Positions 33,835 through 46,700 of a DNA stretch of 64,000 nucleotides are shown here, piece by piece. A model generated the notes under the pieces. The model saw only the letters and a list, made by a program, of their open reading frames with translations. It searched no databases and was not told the origin of the DNA. Position 1 is the first letter of the stretch, and every line of letters begins with the position of its first letter. The stretch comes from Zea mays. Taxonomy: Eukaryota > Streptophyta > Magnoliopsida > Poales > Poaceae. The DNA lies in NCBI RefSeq assembly GCF_902167145.1, contig NC_050104.1, forward strand, positions 100,079,849 through 100,143,848. The letters run 5' to 3'. Both the position numbers and the translations under genes were made by a program.

Positions 33835-36800
33835 TGTCACACCCGGTTTTGGAAGGCAAACCGAATGCGAACTATGTACGTGCCAGGATCAGAACTCACG
33901 TACACAGCGGTTACATAAATGAACATCATCACACAATGCTCGAATAACAACATAAAAGAGTACTTATTACATCATAGGGTCATAGACATCCACATAGTCA
34001 TTGTCTTAACAAGTAAATCAAAGTGCTAAACGAAACGCAGTAAAGATAAGGCCTTCACAGGCAGCTGACTGGGGGTTGCCGCCAACCCACACCTAGAATT
34101 CATCGTAGTCTTGGAACTCCTGGAAGTCTCCTTCCACGGCTTTGCCTTCTCCTGAGCAGTGGTGGCAATGCGGACAACCTGGTGTTTTGTGGTAAAGCAA
34201 GGATGAGTACACATCAACGTACTCAGCAAATGCCCCGTTTGGCTGAGGTGGACTAGCTTTATGTGGGGTTAGGCTCAAGCGGTTGCTTTTAGTTGGTCAG
34301 GTATTTATCATTAGTAGAAGCCAGATTTTAGCATTTACCAACCCATAAACCATTTCCTCATCGAGGAACATCATCATCATAGTCGAACCAAAACCATATC
34401 ATAATCATTGTATCTCGAACCATCTGTATCTCTAATCAAAGAGGATCCCAAGGCTGCTCTTAACCGTGAGCACGGCTGATATACCAGTTTCACTACCCTC
34501 TGCAGAGGTTGCACACTTTACCCATGAGTCATGATTCCCTTTCTACCCGGGGAGAGCTACTCCCCATTGACCACTACCTAGGTGGTCCGGCAGGGCATCA
34601 CTACGTAGCTTTTACAAAGATTCCCTAGAGATCATAGCTGCCCGTTAGGTTTCTCCAGTTTGATAAACACAGTACCCCTCCCCGCAGGAGAGTGACTAAC
34701 AAAGAGCAAAACGAAAGAACCTCGGCACTCAGCCTCGGCAGAGCAAGCACTGTGCCTGGACCCCATTGACGGCACGACGGCTAAGCAACTACACCCCTAG
34801 TTCATCTAATTAATCAGCTAAGGGCATCCCATTTCACCCTCATGGTTGCACTGTTATCCCGGGTGGTCTCTCAACGAACCAGTCCTTACGGAGAGGTACT
34901 CAGGAAACAGCCTGAGCCCCCTAGAGTATCACAAGATCATCAACATCAACAGGATAACAGTATCATAAATAGCCACATCATGTTCATTGATTAAGTTAAG
35001 GCAAAAGCAGAGTGCTAACCATAACAACCCAATAGGTCATCAAGGACAAAGTAAAGTGTAAAGCTAGTCAATCCTTAGGTTTCAAGTAAGTAATGCGGGG
35101 TAGTAAGTTATAAATGAATAGGACATAATGGGACAGAGGACACTTGCCTTCACCAAACTGCTGATCAGGGACTTCCTCTGCAACTGCCTCGGGAAACACA
35201 GACTGCTCGTTGTCTACGTAAAGCAATCATTCACACTATGCACTTGGGAAAATAACAAACAAAAACAGTATACCAAACATATGCAGTAGAGAGAGGTCAC
35301 AAGTTCATACTAGAAAAGAGATAGGCACTCTAGTGTTCCCTAGGTCTGGGGTAGAGGACTATACGAAGTGATTCATTATCCACTAATCAGATTCAAGTCA
35401 GTGGTGGGATTAAATAATTATCTGGTTTAAGTTCCTAAACTTAAGTGTTTGAGTCCATGAACTTAAGTGCTCCAACTTTTATTAAAGTCTACTATCTTTT
35501 ATTTATCTCAAATAGGGTTCCCATAACATTAACTTTATCCTAATGATTAACCATTAATTGGGACATGGAAACAGCAGGGAAACATTGCATAAACAGATAG
35601 ATAATAATATTATGAACATTTTGCAATTTGAAGCACCTAATTTGGAGTTCATATGACAAAGTTATGAATTTTACAAGTTTAGGGGTTAAAATTATACCCT
35701 AAGGACCTATTTTGAATTAAATAAAAGGTCCGAGGACCTAACTGCGAGAAACCAGGGACGGCGGGCGCAATTTCCAGAAAACAGGGGGGTTCTTTAAGAA
35801 GATGCGCGGGCGAAGGGGTATCGGGCGCCTACAGCCGTTGGATCTCAGATCTACGGCCAGGATTAGATCCCGCGGCGGGCGCGCGGGCGCGCGGCGGCGT
35901 GAGCGGCTGACAGGCGGGGCCGGGCGGGCAGAGCGCGTGGGGCTGACAGGCGGGGCCGGGCGGGCAGAGCGCGCGGGGCTGACAGGTGGGGCCGGGCGGA
36001 CAGCGCGGGCGCGCGGGCGACTGGCTAGCGGGGCCTAACGGGCAGAGGGATGGGGTGAGGGGGCAGTGGGCCTGAGCCGCTGGATCTCTGGCGGACGGCC
36101 AGGATTAGGTCCGGGCGAGTTGAATTAGGGCCGCCCGATCTGGGTTGAACGGCGGAGATCGGATGGGCGGCCTGGGTCTTCCCTACGGCTAGTTGGGGCG
36201 GCGGCGCTCGTCCCCGCGGCGGAGGGCTCGTCGGAGACGAGGGGCGCGGGCGATTGGCGGGGCTCTGGGGTGACCTGGGTGGTCGGAGAGGTCGGGGAGG
36301 GCGCGGGGAGTTCTCCGGTGGGGTCTGGGTCGGGGCAGAGAGGGGCGATTCACGGCGGAGCGGCTCGGCGGCGGGATTACTCTACTCCGGCGAGGAATTA
36401 CACACGGCAGAGAGCAAAACAAGGGGCGATAGGGGCGGGAGAGGTCCCTTACCTCAAGGCGGGCTCCGGGGACTCCTCGGCGGCGACGGAGACGCGACTG
36501 TGGCCCGGGTCGACGGTGGCGGCTGCACGGCGGACGACGGGTGAGCGCGGGCAGAGGGAAATAGGGAGGGGGAGAGGGAATTGGGGCGCGTTCCGGGTTG
36601 CGGACGCCGGGGCGGAGCTCACCGGGGCTAAGGGCGCGGCGGAGCTCCAACGGCGACGGGGAACCGAGCTCGGGACGGCGGGGTTATGGCGGCGGCGCTC
36701 TGCGTGCGCGCAGCGAGGGGGAAAGAGGGTCTACTGGAGCGCAAATGGGGGAGAGGGTGAGGGCGAGTGGGGCTCGGGGCTCAAGTGGCCAGGGCGGGTC

Positions 36801-37440
36801 AGTTCCGAGCTCCACGCGCGACGTGGGCGCGGGGAAGGCGGGCGCGAGCAGCTCGGCGGCGGTTACGCGGGGACGACGGGGCTGACAGGCCGGGCCCGCG
36901 ACGCAGAGAGAGAGAGAAGAAAGCGGGTGCGGGCGCGAGGGAAGCGGGGCTGACGGGTCGGGCCCACTGCGCAGAGAGAGAGCGAGGGAGCGGGCGAGGA
37001 AACGGCAGCGCCGACAGGTCGGGCCCGCTGCGCAGAGAGAGGAGGGGAGAGAGGCGCGCGCGCGAGGTGGGCCGACTGGGCCGAAAGGCCGAGGGGGGGC
37101 GGGTAAGTGGGCTGCTTTGCCTTTTCTTTTATTCTGAATTGTTTTTCCCTTTTCTTTTTTTACTTATTCTATTTGATTCAAATTCAAATGAGCCCCAAAT
37201 CCAAATTAGACTTTTTGAGAATTATGCACCAAACAAAGTGAAATCTAGGGTTCAACATGATGCAACAATTCATACTCCCTTAGGGTTTAACATAATAAAC
37301 TATAATTACAAGTAAAATAAGCACTTAGCTCCTATAGAAATGAGAGAGAAAAGAATTAGGAAGGATGAGAAAAGGAAGTAACACCTGAATTTGTGAATAT
37401 GAGCAAAGAAATTTTATACCCCCAAATTCAGGGTGTTACA
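33835..37440 (-). repeat. Tekay 3' LTR (3606 bp)
   Basis: On the plus strand it runs TGTCACACCC...GGGTGTTACA. About 35800-37110 is extremely GC-rich with CpG-dense repeats, including a GGGGCTGACAGGCGGGGCCG unit repeated about three times at 35905-36010. Open frames in this part are a composition effect. The rest is AT-balanced and non-coding. Confidence 0.93.
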
Positions 37441-37458
37441 AACCTATCCCCCTTAAAA
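37441..37458 (-). promoter_or_regulatory. Tekay polypurine tract
   Basis: On the minus strand TTTTAAGGGGGATAGGTT lies directly before the 3' LTR start TGTAACACCC. It is the plus-strand DNA primer. Confidence 0.8.
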
Positions 37459-37475
37459 GAATCTCGCCCCGAGAT

Positions 37476-40400
37476 TCAAGGTTGGTCAGCAAAGAGTTCA
37501 GGGTATTTGGCCTTCAGGTCATCTTCTCGTTCCCAGGTTGCTTCTTCCTCCGAATGGTGACCCCATCTGACTTTGCACATTCTGATGGTATTCCTCCGGG
37601 TGACTCTGTCTGCAAACTCCAGAATCTGCGTTGGCTTCTCTATGTATGTCAGATCCTCCTGGACTTCCAAACCCTCCACTGGTAACTGTTCTTCTGGTAC
37701 TCGCAGACACTTCTTCAATTGCGACACATGGAACACATTGTGCACTGCTGACAAGCTCTCTGGTAGGTCAAGCTGGTAGGCCACTTCTCCACGCTTTGCT
37801 TGGATCTGATACGGTCCAATGTACCGGGGTGCTAGCTTGCCTTTGACTCCGAACCTTCTGACTCCCCTGATAGGTGACACCTTCAGATAGACGTAGTCTC
37901 CCACTTCAAAACTCAGTTCCCTTCTCCTTCTGTCAGCATAGCTTCGCTGTCTTGACTGGGCTGTCTTCAGGTTCTCCCGAACCATTTTAATATTCTCTTC
38001 GGCTTCAAGCAAGATGTCGGGGCCAAACACCTGTCTCTCTCCAGGCTGGTCCCAATGCAGCGGAGTCCTACAACTCCGTCCGTAGAGTGCCTGAAACGGT
38101 GACATCTTCAAGCTGGCCTGATAACTATTGTTGTAGGAGAATTCTGCATAAGGTAACCTTTTGTCCCATCCTGACTTGTCTTGCAACGCACAGGCTCTCA
38201 ACATATCTTCTAGGATCTGGTTAGTTCTTTCAGTCTGGCCGTCTGTCTGCGGGTGATAAGCTGAGCTGAAGTTCAAATGTGTGCCCAAAGCTTCTTGTAG
38301 CTGCTGCCAAAAATGAGATGTGAACTGCGTCCCTCGATCTGACACTATCTTCTTCGACACACCATGAAGGCAGACTATCCGTGACATGTATAACTCAGCT
38401 AACATTGCTCCGGTGTATGTCGTCTTCACAGGTATGAAATGGGCCACCTTTGTTAAGCGGTCCACAACCACCCAGATGGAATCGTAGCCGGCCCGGGTAC
38501 GAGGTAGGCCAACTATGAAATCCATCCCGATCTCATCCCACTTCCACTGAGGAATCCGCAATGGCTGCAACAGTCCGGCAGGCCTTTGATGCTCTGCTTT
38601 GGTTCTCTGACAGCTATCACAGATGGCGACATATTCTGCGATCTCTCTTTTCATGCCATACCACCAAAACCTCCTTTTTAAATCCTGGTACATCTTCTCA
38701 CTTCCAGGGTGTATGGAGTAGGCTGTCTCATGAGCTTCCTTGAGGATCAGTTCCCGAATAGGTTTGAGGTCGGGAACACACAATCGGTCCTTGAACCAGA
38801 TTACCCCCTCTTCATCCTCTCGAAAGTCCTTGCCTCTTCCTTCTAGGATCAGCTGCCGGATCTTGTTGATGTTTTCATCATCCTTCTGCCCTTCTTTGAT
38901 CTCCCGCTCTAGGGTGGGCTCTAATTCCACTGTCACTCCTTGCGTACTATTCAGGAAACCGAGGCTCAGTCTATCAAACTCCTTGGCTAACTCATACGGC
39001 ATTGGGTGCGAGGCCAACATATTGACTTGACTTTTCCTGCTCAGAGCATCTGCAACAACATTGGCTTTGCCCGGATGGTAATGTATCTCCAACTCATAGT
39101 CTTTGATTAGTTCCAACCATCTTCGCTGCCTCATGTTTAACTCTGACTGGGTGAATATGTACTTCAGACTCTTATGATCTGTGTAGATGTCGCACTTCTG
39201 CCCATACAGGTAATGTCTCCAGGTCTTTAAAGCATGAACCACTGCTGCCAACTCCAGGTCATGTGTGGGATAATTCTTCTCATGGATCTTCAGCTGTCGA
39301 GATGAGTACGCTACAACTCTCCCTTCTTGCATTAGCACACATCCCAATCCGGTGTAAGAAGCGTCGCAATATACTGAGAATGACTTGTGAACATCAGGCA
39401 GAACTAACACAGGAGCTGTAGTCAGTCTATTCTTCAGTTCTTCAAATGCTTCCTGACACTTTTGGGTCCACTTAAACTCAACTTTCTTCGCTAGTAACGT
39501 TGTCATCGGTCTAGCAATCTTTGAAAAGCCTTCAATGAAACGCCTGTAATATCCAGCCATTCCGATGAAGCTCTTGATCCCGCGAACATCCTTCGGTGCT
39601 TTCCAGTTCAGGATATCTGCTACTTTCTTTGGATCCACTGCTAACCCATCTTGATTTATGATGTGACCCAGAAATAAGACTTCATGAATCCAGAACTCGC
39701 ATTTGCCCAGCTTGGCATACAACTGATGCTCTCGGAGTCTTTGCAATACCATCTTCAAATGCTCTACATGATCTTCCTCGTTTTGAGAGTATATGAGAAT
39801 GTCGTCAATGAACACTACCACAAACTTGTCCAGATAATCCATGAACACACTGTTCATCAGGTACATAAAGAAGGCGGGTGCATTTGTCAAACCAAAGGAC
39901 ATAACTGTGAATTCATATAACCCGTACTTGGTGATGAATGCCGTCTTCGGTATATCTGAGGGTCGGATCCTGAGCTGATGGTAACCTGATCTCAGATCTA
40001 TCTTCGAGAATACGCTGGCACCTCTGAGCTGGTCGAACAAATCTTCTATCCTTGGCAGGGGGTACTTGTTCTTGACAGTGACTTCATTCAAGGCTCTGTA
40101 GTCTATGCACATCCTTTTGGTACCATCTTTCTTCTCTACAAACAACACTGGAGCGGCCCAAGGCGAGGTGCTTGGTCTAATGTAACCCTTCTCTAACATC
40201 TCGTCTATCTGCTTCTTGAGTTCCACCAACTCTGGTCCAGACACTCGATAGGCTCTCTTTGAAATGGGGGCGGTACCAGGGATAAGCTCTATGACAAATT
40301 TGACTTTTCTTTCGGGTGGCATGCCCGTTAGCTCCTCGGGAAACACATCCGGAAAGTCCGACACAACCTTGATAGCCTCGAGCGGGTTGGGCTCCTTACC

Positions 40401-41039
40401 ATCGACTGAAATCTGGTGACAGACTCCCTCTTCTGACTTAGGCACCCATAGCTCGGCCACTACCTCTTCTCCTGACGGGGACTTCAATGTTACGGTCCTC
40501 TTGTCACAACTAACATTTGCCTCATACTTCATTAACCAGTTCATCCCTAGAATAACATCTATCCCAGGGGTGTCTATTACTATTAAGTCACTGGGGAACC
40601 CTATCCCCCTTATTTCCACCATTATGTTTGAACATATTTTATCTGTTTGCACCTTGCCACCAACCGAATTAATCCTCATGGGTGGCATCATTGCCTCTAC
40701 TGAGATGTTATGCAATTCTACCCATGTTGCAATGACAAATGAATGAGTTGCACCAGTATCAAATAGCACTTTCGCGGGATGAGATTCGACTGAGAACATA
40801 CCTACTGCCACATCTGGTGCATCCTGGATCGCTTCGGCCTCCAAGTGGTTCACCTTTCCACGGTTGTACGCTTGGTTACGATTGCCTGCTGCTGGCTGCA
40901 GTACACCTTGCCTTGCTGGAGCATTGGGGTTGGTCTGCTGCTGAGCCGTCTTCTTTGGGCACTGCATCGCCCAGTGGCCTTGATCTCCACAGTGGAAACA
41001 TCCTCTGCCTCCTCCTTGTGCTGGGGCTGCTTGGTTGCT
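37476..41039 (-). CDS. Tekay pol (protease, RT, RNase H, integrase, chromodomain)
   Basis: The frame is open from the TAG at 41040-41042 to TGA 37476-37478. In order: the gag zinc knuckle [14 protein letters not shown] at about 40957-41000 (still gag by function); retropepsin [12 protein letters not shown]; reverse transcriptase with FIDDILIYS near 39790; RNase H with [12 protein letters not shown] and [10 protein letters not shown]; integrase with its HHCC finger, then D, D, E within the SDRGTQF and [11 protein letters not shown] motifs; and a C-terminal chromodomain (about residues 1090-1160, [14 protein letters not shown]). Chromodomains direct integration to chromatin with certain histone marks. 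About 1190 codons without a lesion suggest it was recently functional. It lies in the same frame as gag, separated only by one stop codon. Confidence 0.93.
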   Translation of the reverse strand, partial: SNQAAPAQGGGRGCFHCGDQGHWAMQCPKKTAQQQTNPNAPARQGVLQPAAGNRNQAYNRGKVNHLEAEAIQDAPDVAVGMFSVESHPAKVLFDTGATHSFVIATWVELHNISVEAMMPPMRINSVGGKVQTDKICSNIMVEIRGIGFPSDLIVIDTPGIDVILGMNWLMKYEANVSCDKRTVTLKSPSGEEVVAELWVPKSEEGVCHQISVDGKEPNPLEAIKVVSDFPDVFPEELTGMPPERKVKFVIELIPGTAPISKRAYRVSGPELVELKKQIDEMLEKGYIRPSTSPWAAPVLFVEKKDGTKRMCIDYRALNEVTVKNKYPLPRIEDLFDQLRGASVFSKIDLRSGYHQLRIRPSDIPKTAFITKYGLYEFTVMSFGLTNAPAFFMYLMNSVFMDYLDKFVVVFIDDILIYSQNEEDHVEHLKMVLQRLREHQLYAKLGKCEFWIHEVLFLGHIINQDGLAVDPKKVADILNWKAPKDVRGIKSFIGMAGYYRRFIEGFSKIARPMTTLLAKKVEFKWTQKCQEAFEELKNRLTTAPVLVLPDVHKSFSVYCDASYTGLGCVLMQEGRVVAYSSRQLKIHEKNYPTHDLELAAVVHALKTWRHYLYGQKCDIYTDHKSLKYIFTQSELNMRQRRWLELIKDYELEIHYHPGKANVVADALSRKSQVNMLASHPMPYELAKEFDRLSLGFLNSTQGVTVELEPTLEREIKEGQKDDENINKIRQLILEGRGKDFREDEEGVIWFKDRLCVPDLKPIRELILKEAHETAYSIHPGSEKMYQDLKRRFWWYGMKREIAEYVAICDSCQRTKAEHQRPAGLLQPLRIPQWKWDEIGMDFIVGLPRTRAGYDSIWVVVDRLTKVAHFIPVKTTYTGAMLAELYMSRIVCLHGVSKKIVSDRGTQFTSHFWQQLQEALGTHLNFSSAYHPQTDGQTERTNQILEDMLRACALQDKSGWDKRLPYAEFSYNNSYQASLKMSPFQALYGRSCRTPLHWDQPGERQVFGPDILLEAEENIKMVRENLKTAQSRQRSYADRRRRELSFEVGDYVYLKVSPIRGVRRFGVKGKLAPRYIGPYQIQAKRGEVAYQLDLPESLSAVHNVFHVSQLKKCLRVPEEQLPVEGLEVQEDLTYIEKPTQILEFADRVTRRNTIRMCKVRWGHHSEEEATWEREDDLKAKYPELFADQP

Positions 41040-42050
41040 CTAATTCGCTGCTGGGGCAGGAAGGCGAGGTGCCTGGTTGTTCTGCTTCTGATACTGATTA
41101 CCTCCCTGCTGGCTGTGCTGACGATACTGCTGCTGCTGCTGCGGGTACTGCCTCTGAAACTGCTGCTGATGCGGACGCTGATTCTGATTCTGATATCCCT
41201 GTGGGTGACCAGGTCTGCCTTGCTGAGATGAACTGCCTGAGAAACGTGGACGGCTGATGCCTCCGGACTGGGGTCCACTCATCTTGCGCTTCCGATCTTC
41301 CATGTCCTTACGCTTCTTCTCAGTCATAACTGCCCTATCGATCAGGTGCTGGAAGGTGGGGAAGGTATGATTCATCAGCTGGTAATGCAGGGGATCCACC
41401 AAACCTCTCATGAACCTGTACTGCCTCTTGGCATCAGTGTTGACATCCTCGGGTGCATAACGAGACAGCTGCATAAACTTGTCTCTGTACTCACTAACAG
41501 ACATGGGTCCCTGCTTCAGAGCCAGAAACTCCTCCTTCTTCACGATCATCAGTCCCTCTGGCACATGGTACCGACGGAAACTCTCGCTGAATTCCTCCCA
41601 AGTGATAGCTTCGGGGTCAGCATGGGTGGCGAGGTAGGACTCCCACCAGGACTGGGCTGCTCCCCTCAGCTGGCGGGGACCATACAGAACCTTCTCCCTG
41701 TCGTCGCATTGGGCGGTGCGCAGCTCCCTCTCCACTGCGCGCAACCAGTCTTCTGCATCCATGGGGTCAGCAGAATGGGCGAAGGTAGGAGGATGCCCTC
41801 TCATGAACTCACCACGCTTATCCCGTGGCATCTGGGGCATCTGCACTTGCAATTGGGGTTGGGGTTGCTGTTGAGCCTGCTGCATGGCTGCCAGAGTCTG
41901 CCCAATGGCCTGCACTGCCTGGGTCTGCATCAAGAACATCTGCTCCACTGACATCGAGGGTGGTGGGGGAGGCTGCCTCTGATTTTCCTCCTGCTGGTCA
42001 TGCTGCTCCAGCTGAGCACGCCTGTTGCATCGGCGCCTGTTGTCAGACAT
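41040..42050 (-). CDS. Tekay gag (capsid), ending at an in-frame TAG
   Basis: The likely start is the Met of MSDNRRRCNRRAQLEQ at 42050; nine further codons extend upstream to another Met at 42077. The N-terminus is Gln-rich. The capsid core (retrotrans_gag: DPMDAEDWLRAVERELR, then YLATHADPEAITWEEF) spans about residues 85-230. A Gln/Pro-rich linker precedes the zinc knuckle. The frame stops at TAG 41040-41042, 13 codons before the CCHC knuckle, and continues unchanged in the pol frame. Chromoviruses usually make one gag-pol product, so this is either a single nonsense change (CAG to TAG is plausible) or a readthrough stop. Gag forms the particle that packages element RNA. Confidence 0.9.
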   Translation of the reverse strand: MSDNRRRCNRRAQLEQHDQQEENQRQPPPPPSMSVEQMFLMQTQAVQAIGQTLAAMQQAQQQPQPQLQVQMPQMPRDKRGEFMRGHPPTFAHSADPMDAEDWLRAVERELRTAQCDDREKVLYGPRQLRGAAQSWWESYLATHADPEAITWEEFSESFRRYHVPEGLMIVKKEEFLALKQGPMSVSEYRDKFMQLSRYAPEDVNTDAKRQYRFMRGLVDPLHYQLMNHTFPTFQHLIDRAVMTEKKRKDMEDRKRKMSGPQSGGISRPRFSGSSSQQGRPGHPQGYQNQNQRPHQQQFQRQYPQQQQQYRQHSQQGGNQYQKQNNQAPRLPAPAAN

Positions 42051-43698
42051 CTGTGGAAGACATTCATACATCAGCATTGATCTTACAATCCTTCAGCATA
42101 AGAAAAGAGAATACATAATTCTTCATGACACTGAGTGAACAAAGAGCTTCACTGATCCTCATTCATGATTCAACACAGCTTCTCAGATAAGAAAGGAAAG
42201 TAAGAGTAAAGGGTTTCCCAACTAAACAACCGACTTCATTAACATTACTAGCTAAGCCAAACTGCAGGGGAAACCCACATGTTGGCTACAGTCATTACAA
42301 AGATTCAAATCCAGCACAAGTTCATCATAACAAGCATGAAAGCAACTGATAAGCAAACTAAACTAAATGGAAGCAACTGATAAGCAAACTAAACTGACTA
42401 CCTAAGACTGAGACATCTGACTTAAGAATTATTACAAACTCCGACGCTAACGATCTAAGGATCCAGATCTATCCTGGTCTTACAGACAGGGGAACCATAA
42501 GTGTGATAACCACGTGGCGGTGAGCGGTAAGGGTGCTGAGTCCCGACAGGAGCGGGGGAACCACCCTCCTGGTGATGGCGCTCTGCCAACTCAGCACGCA
42601 ACTCCGCAATCTCCGTTCGAGCCCTGCTTAGCTCGTCCAGAGAGTGGTCCAGCTCAGTGTTAAGCACTGCGACTAGGTTGACTGTGCTGCTCAACCTTGG
42701 GTTAGCCTCACCAACAGGTGAGACAACCACACTCTCTGTGCTGCCAGTAGGGCGGCGGGGGTAGTACCGAAGGTTAAGACCGTCGGCCACCCCACCGAAC
42801 AAAGAACAGTACTGGGAGAGTGCACGCCGTGCTGCATCCTGCATAGCCGCCTCTGCAGTGTCCCTCTCGGAGATGGAATAGTGCTCCGAAACGGCCTCCG
42901 CACCCCGGAGGTCATCCTCCGGACGGCGAACTAGGCAGGTAGCCTCCCAGCGGTCCGGGTACCTCCCGCGACTGTGCTGGTAGACTACACAACGATACTC
43001 GATCGACCAGGTGTGCCGGTCGAAAGCCTGGCGCAGCAAGGTGTCGAGTGCGTCGTGGAAGTGACAACCGCGAGCGGCGTCACGGGTGATGGGTCGGGCG
43101 ACCCATCCTTCCGCCTCCTGCGGCTCAGAGGACTCCGTGCTGTGGTCTGAGTCGTCGTCGTCGGGATCCCCTCCAGTAGCTCCTCCAACAGCCGGGGCGT
43201 CTCGCGGCGGTACAAGGGGCGCCTCCAGCTGGGCAACAGAGGAACGGGGCCTCACGGTCTCCACCTCCTGCTGGGTGAGGAGGAAGAGCCCTGCTGCTCT
43301 CCGTGCTGGCGCCGGCGTTCCTGCTCCTCACGCAGGCGGTGGTGCAGTCTCTCCAGGTGACTCGACTGTCCGGACACGGTGCGGTGCAGAGGACGCTCCG
43401 CAAGTCGAGACGGCAGGAAAGGAATCACCGACTTACGTGCAGTGTGTCTAAGACGAGCCATCTACAAAAGACACCGTAAGCATAAGAGTAAGAGCAGCAC
43501 TAATATGACAAGTGAATAAACCAAAGACAGAATAAGATAAAAATTTTAACAGGGTAATGTATAGATAGATAGTAAAATATAGGGTTGGTCGAGGTGACCG
43601 ACTTTTTGAAGTAACATCAGATGTCAAGGTGAGGGGAAGGGTCAATAGTCCTTAGTACGACCAGTGCTACTCTAGGTCAGCGGTCCTACAGTCAGCAT
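42051..43698 (-). other. Tekay leader between primer-binding site and gag
   Basis: About 1.6 kb. The 5' portion carries the extra ORF region (42455-43461). 42051-42454 is non-coding and has a direct repeat (AACTGATAAGCAAACTAAAC, at about 42345 and 42375). Confidence 0.7.
42455..43461 (-). CDS. Uncharacterised extra ORF upstream of Tekay gag (one probable frameshift)
   Basis: Two overlapping sense frames are seen: 43461-43252 (69 residues, Arg-rich, MARLRHTARKSVIPF) and 43264-42455 (269 residues). They probably represent one protein split by a frameshift near 43260. The larger part has an acidic Ser/Asp/Glu region (about residues 25-50) and a compact domain (about 65-160) with WSIEYRCVVYQHSRGRY and SISERDTAEAAMQDAARRAL. 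A heptad-rich coiled coil follows (about 200-235, LDELSRARTEIAELRAELAE). The strand-strand-helix look with a final Ala-rich helix recalls a double-stranded RNA-binding fold, but that is only inference. It is not an integrase, envelope or gag. Its position after the primer-binding site suggests it could be translated first from genomic RNA. I do not recognise it. Confidence 0.55.
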
Positions 43699-43712
43699 GG
43701 GCTTTGATACCA
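43699..43712 (-). promoter_or_regulatory. Tekay primer-binding site (initiator tRNA-Met)
   Basis: On the minus strand TGGTATCAAAGCCC starts four bases (TAAG) after the 5' LTR end. It matches the complement of the plant initiator tRNA-Met 3' end except for one base. Confidence 0.8.
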
Positions 43713-43716
43713 CTTA

Positions 43717-46700
43717 TGTCACACCCGGTTTTGGAAGGCAAACCGAATGCGAACTATGTACGTGCCAGGATCAGAACTCACGTACACAGCGGTTACATAA
43801 ATGAACATCATCACACAATGCTCGAATAACAACATAAAAGAGTACTTATTACATCATAGGGTCATAGACATCCACATAGTCATTGTCTTAACAAGTAAAT
43901 CAAAGTGCTAAACGAAACGCAGTAAAGATAAGGCCTTCACAGGCAGCTGACTGGGGGTTGCCGCCAACCCACACCTAGAATTCATCGTAGTCTTGGAACT
44001 CCTGGAAGTCTCCTTCCACGGCTTCGCCTTCTCCTGAGCAGTGGTGGCAATGCGGACAACCTGGTGTTTTGTGGTAAAGCAAGGATGAGTACACATCAAC
44101 GTACTCAGCAAATGCCCCGTTTGGCTGAGGTGGACTAGCTTTATGTGGGGTTAGGCTCAAGCGGTTGCTTTTAGTTGGTCAGGTATTTATCATTAGTAGA
44201 AGCCAGATTTTAGCATTTACCAACCCATAAACCATTTCCTCATCGAGGAACATCATCATCATAGTCGAACCAAAACCATATCATAATCATTGTATCTCGA
44301 ACCATCTGTATCTCTAATCAAAGAGGATCCCAAGGCTGCTCTTAACCGTGAGCACGGCTGATATACCAGTTTCACTACCCTCTGCAGAGGTTGCACACTT
44401 TACCCATGAGTCATGATTCCCTTTCTACCCGGGGAGAGCTACTCCCCATTGACCACTACCTAGGTGGTCCGGCAGGGCATCACTATGTAGCTTTTACAAA
44501 GATTCCCTAGAGATCATAGCTGCCCGTTAGGTTTCTCCAGTTTGATAAACACAGTACCCCTCCCCGCAGGAGAGTGACTAACAAAGAGCAAAACGAAAGA
44601 ACCTCGGCACTCAGCCTCGGCAGAGCAAGCACTGTGCCTGGACCCCATTGACGGCACGACGGCTAAGCAACTACACCCCTAGTTCATCTAATTAATCAGC
44701 TAAGGGCATCCCATTTCACCCTCATGGTTGCACTGTTATCCCGGGTGGTCTCTCAACGAACTAGTCCTTACGGAGAGGTACTCAGGAAACAGCCTGAGCC
44801 CCCTAGAGTATCACAAGATCATCAACATCAACAGGATAACAGTATCATAAATAGCCACATCATGTTCATTGATTAAGTTAAGGCAAAAGCAGAGTGCTAA
44901 CCATAACAACCCAATAGGTCATCAAGGACAAAGTAAAGTGTAAAGCTAGTCAATCCTTAGGTTTCAAGTAAGTAATGCGGGGTAGTAAGTTATAAATGAA
45001 TAGGACATAATGGGACAGAGGACACTTGCCTTCACCAAACTGCTGATCAGGGACTTCCTCTGCAACTGCCTCGGGAAACACAGACTGCTCGTTGTCTACG
45101 TAAAGCAATCATTCACACTATGCACTTGGGAAAATAACAAACAAAAACAATATACCAAACATATGCAGCAGAGAGAGGTCACAAGTTCATACTAGAAAAG
45201 AGATAGGCACTCTAGTGTTCCCTAGGTCTGGGGTAGAGGACTATACGAAGTGATTCATTATCCACTAATCAGATTCAAGTCAGTGGTGGGATTAAATAAT
45301 TATCTGGTTTAAGTTCCTAAACTTAAGTGTTTGAGTCCATGAACTTAAGTGCTCCAACTTTTATTAAAGTCTACTATCTTTTATTTATCTCAAATAGGGT
45401 TCCCATAACATTAACTTTATCCTAATGATTAACCATTAATTGGGACATGGAAACAGCAGGGAAACATTGCATAAACAGATAGATAATAATATTATGAACA
45501 TTTTGCAATTTGAAGCACCTAATTTGGAGTTCATATGACAAAGTTATGAATTTTACAAGTTTAGGGGTTAAAATTATACCCTAAGGACCTATTTTGAATT
45601 AAATAAAAGGTCCGAGGACCTAACTGCGAGAAACCAGGGACGGCGGGCGCAATTTCCAGAAAACAGGGGGGTTCTTTAAGAAGATGCGCGGGCGAAGGGG
45701 TATCGGGCGCCTACAGCCGTTGGATCTCAGATCTACGGCCAGGATTAGATCCCGCGGCGGGCGCGCGGGCGCGCGGCGGCGTGAGCGGCTGACAGGCGGG
45801 GCCGGGCGGGCAGAGCGCGCGGGGCTGACAGGCGGGGCCGGGCGGGCAGAGCGCGCGGGGCTGACAGGCGGGGCCGGGCGGACAGCGCGGGCGCGCGGGC
45901 GACTGGCCAGCGGGGCCTAACGGGCAGAGGGACGGGGTGAGGGGGCAGTGGGCCTGGGCCGCTGGATCTCTGGCGGACGGCCAGGATTAGGTCCGGGCGA
46001 GTTGAATCAGGGCCGCTCGATCTGGGTTGAACGGCGGAGATCGGATGGGCGGCCCAGGTCTTCCCTACGGCTAGTTGGGGCGGCGGCGCTCGTCCCCGCG
46101 GCGGAGGGCTCGCCGGAGACGAGGGGCGCGGGCGATTGGCGGGGCTCTGGGGTGACCTGGGTGGTCGGAGAGGTCGGAGAGGGCGCAGGGAGTTCTCTGG
46201 TGGGGTCTGGGTCGGGGCAGAGGCACCGGAGAGGGGCGATTCACGGCGGAGCGGCTCGGCGGCGGGATTACTCTACTCCGGCGAGGAATTACACACGGCA
46301 GAGAGCAAAACAAGGGGCGATAGGGGCGGGAGAGGTCCCTTACCTCAAGGCGGGCTCCGGGGACTCCTCGGCGGCGACGGAGACGCGACGGTGGCCCGGG
46401 TCGACGGTGGCGGCTGCACGGCGGACGACGGGTGAGCGCGGGCAGAGGGAAATAGGGAGGGGGAGAGGGAATTGGGGCGCGTTCCGGGTTGCGGACGCCG
46501 GGGCGGAGCTCACCGGGGCTAAGGGCGCGGCGGAGCTCCAACGGCGACGGGGAACCGAGCTCGGGACGGCGGGGTTATGGCGGCGGCGCTCTGCGTGCGC
46601 GCAGCGAGGGGGAAAGAGGGTCTACTGGAGCGCAAATGGGGGAGAGGGTGAGGGCGAGTGGGGCTCGGGGCTCAAGTGGCCAGGGCGGGTCAGTTCCGAG

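Noticed and set aside
39684..41951. Plus-strand frames opposite Tekay gag-pol (for example 41346-41951)
   Set aside because: They are shadows of an intact minus-strand coding region with strong domain matches.
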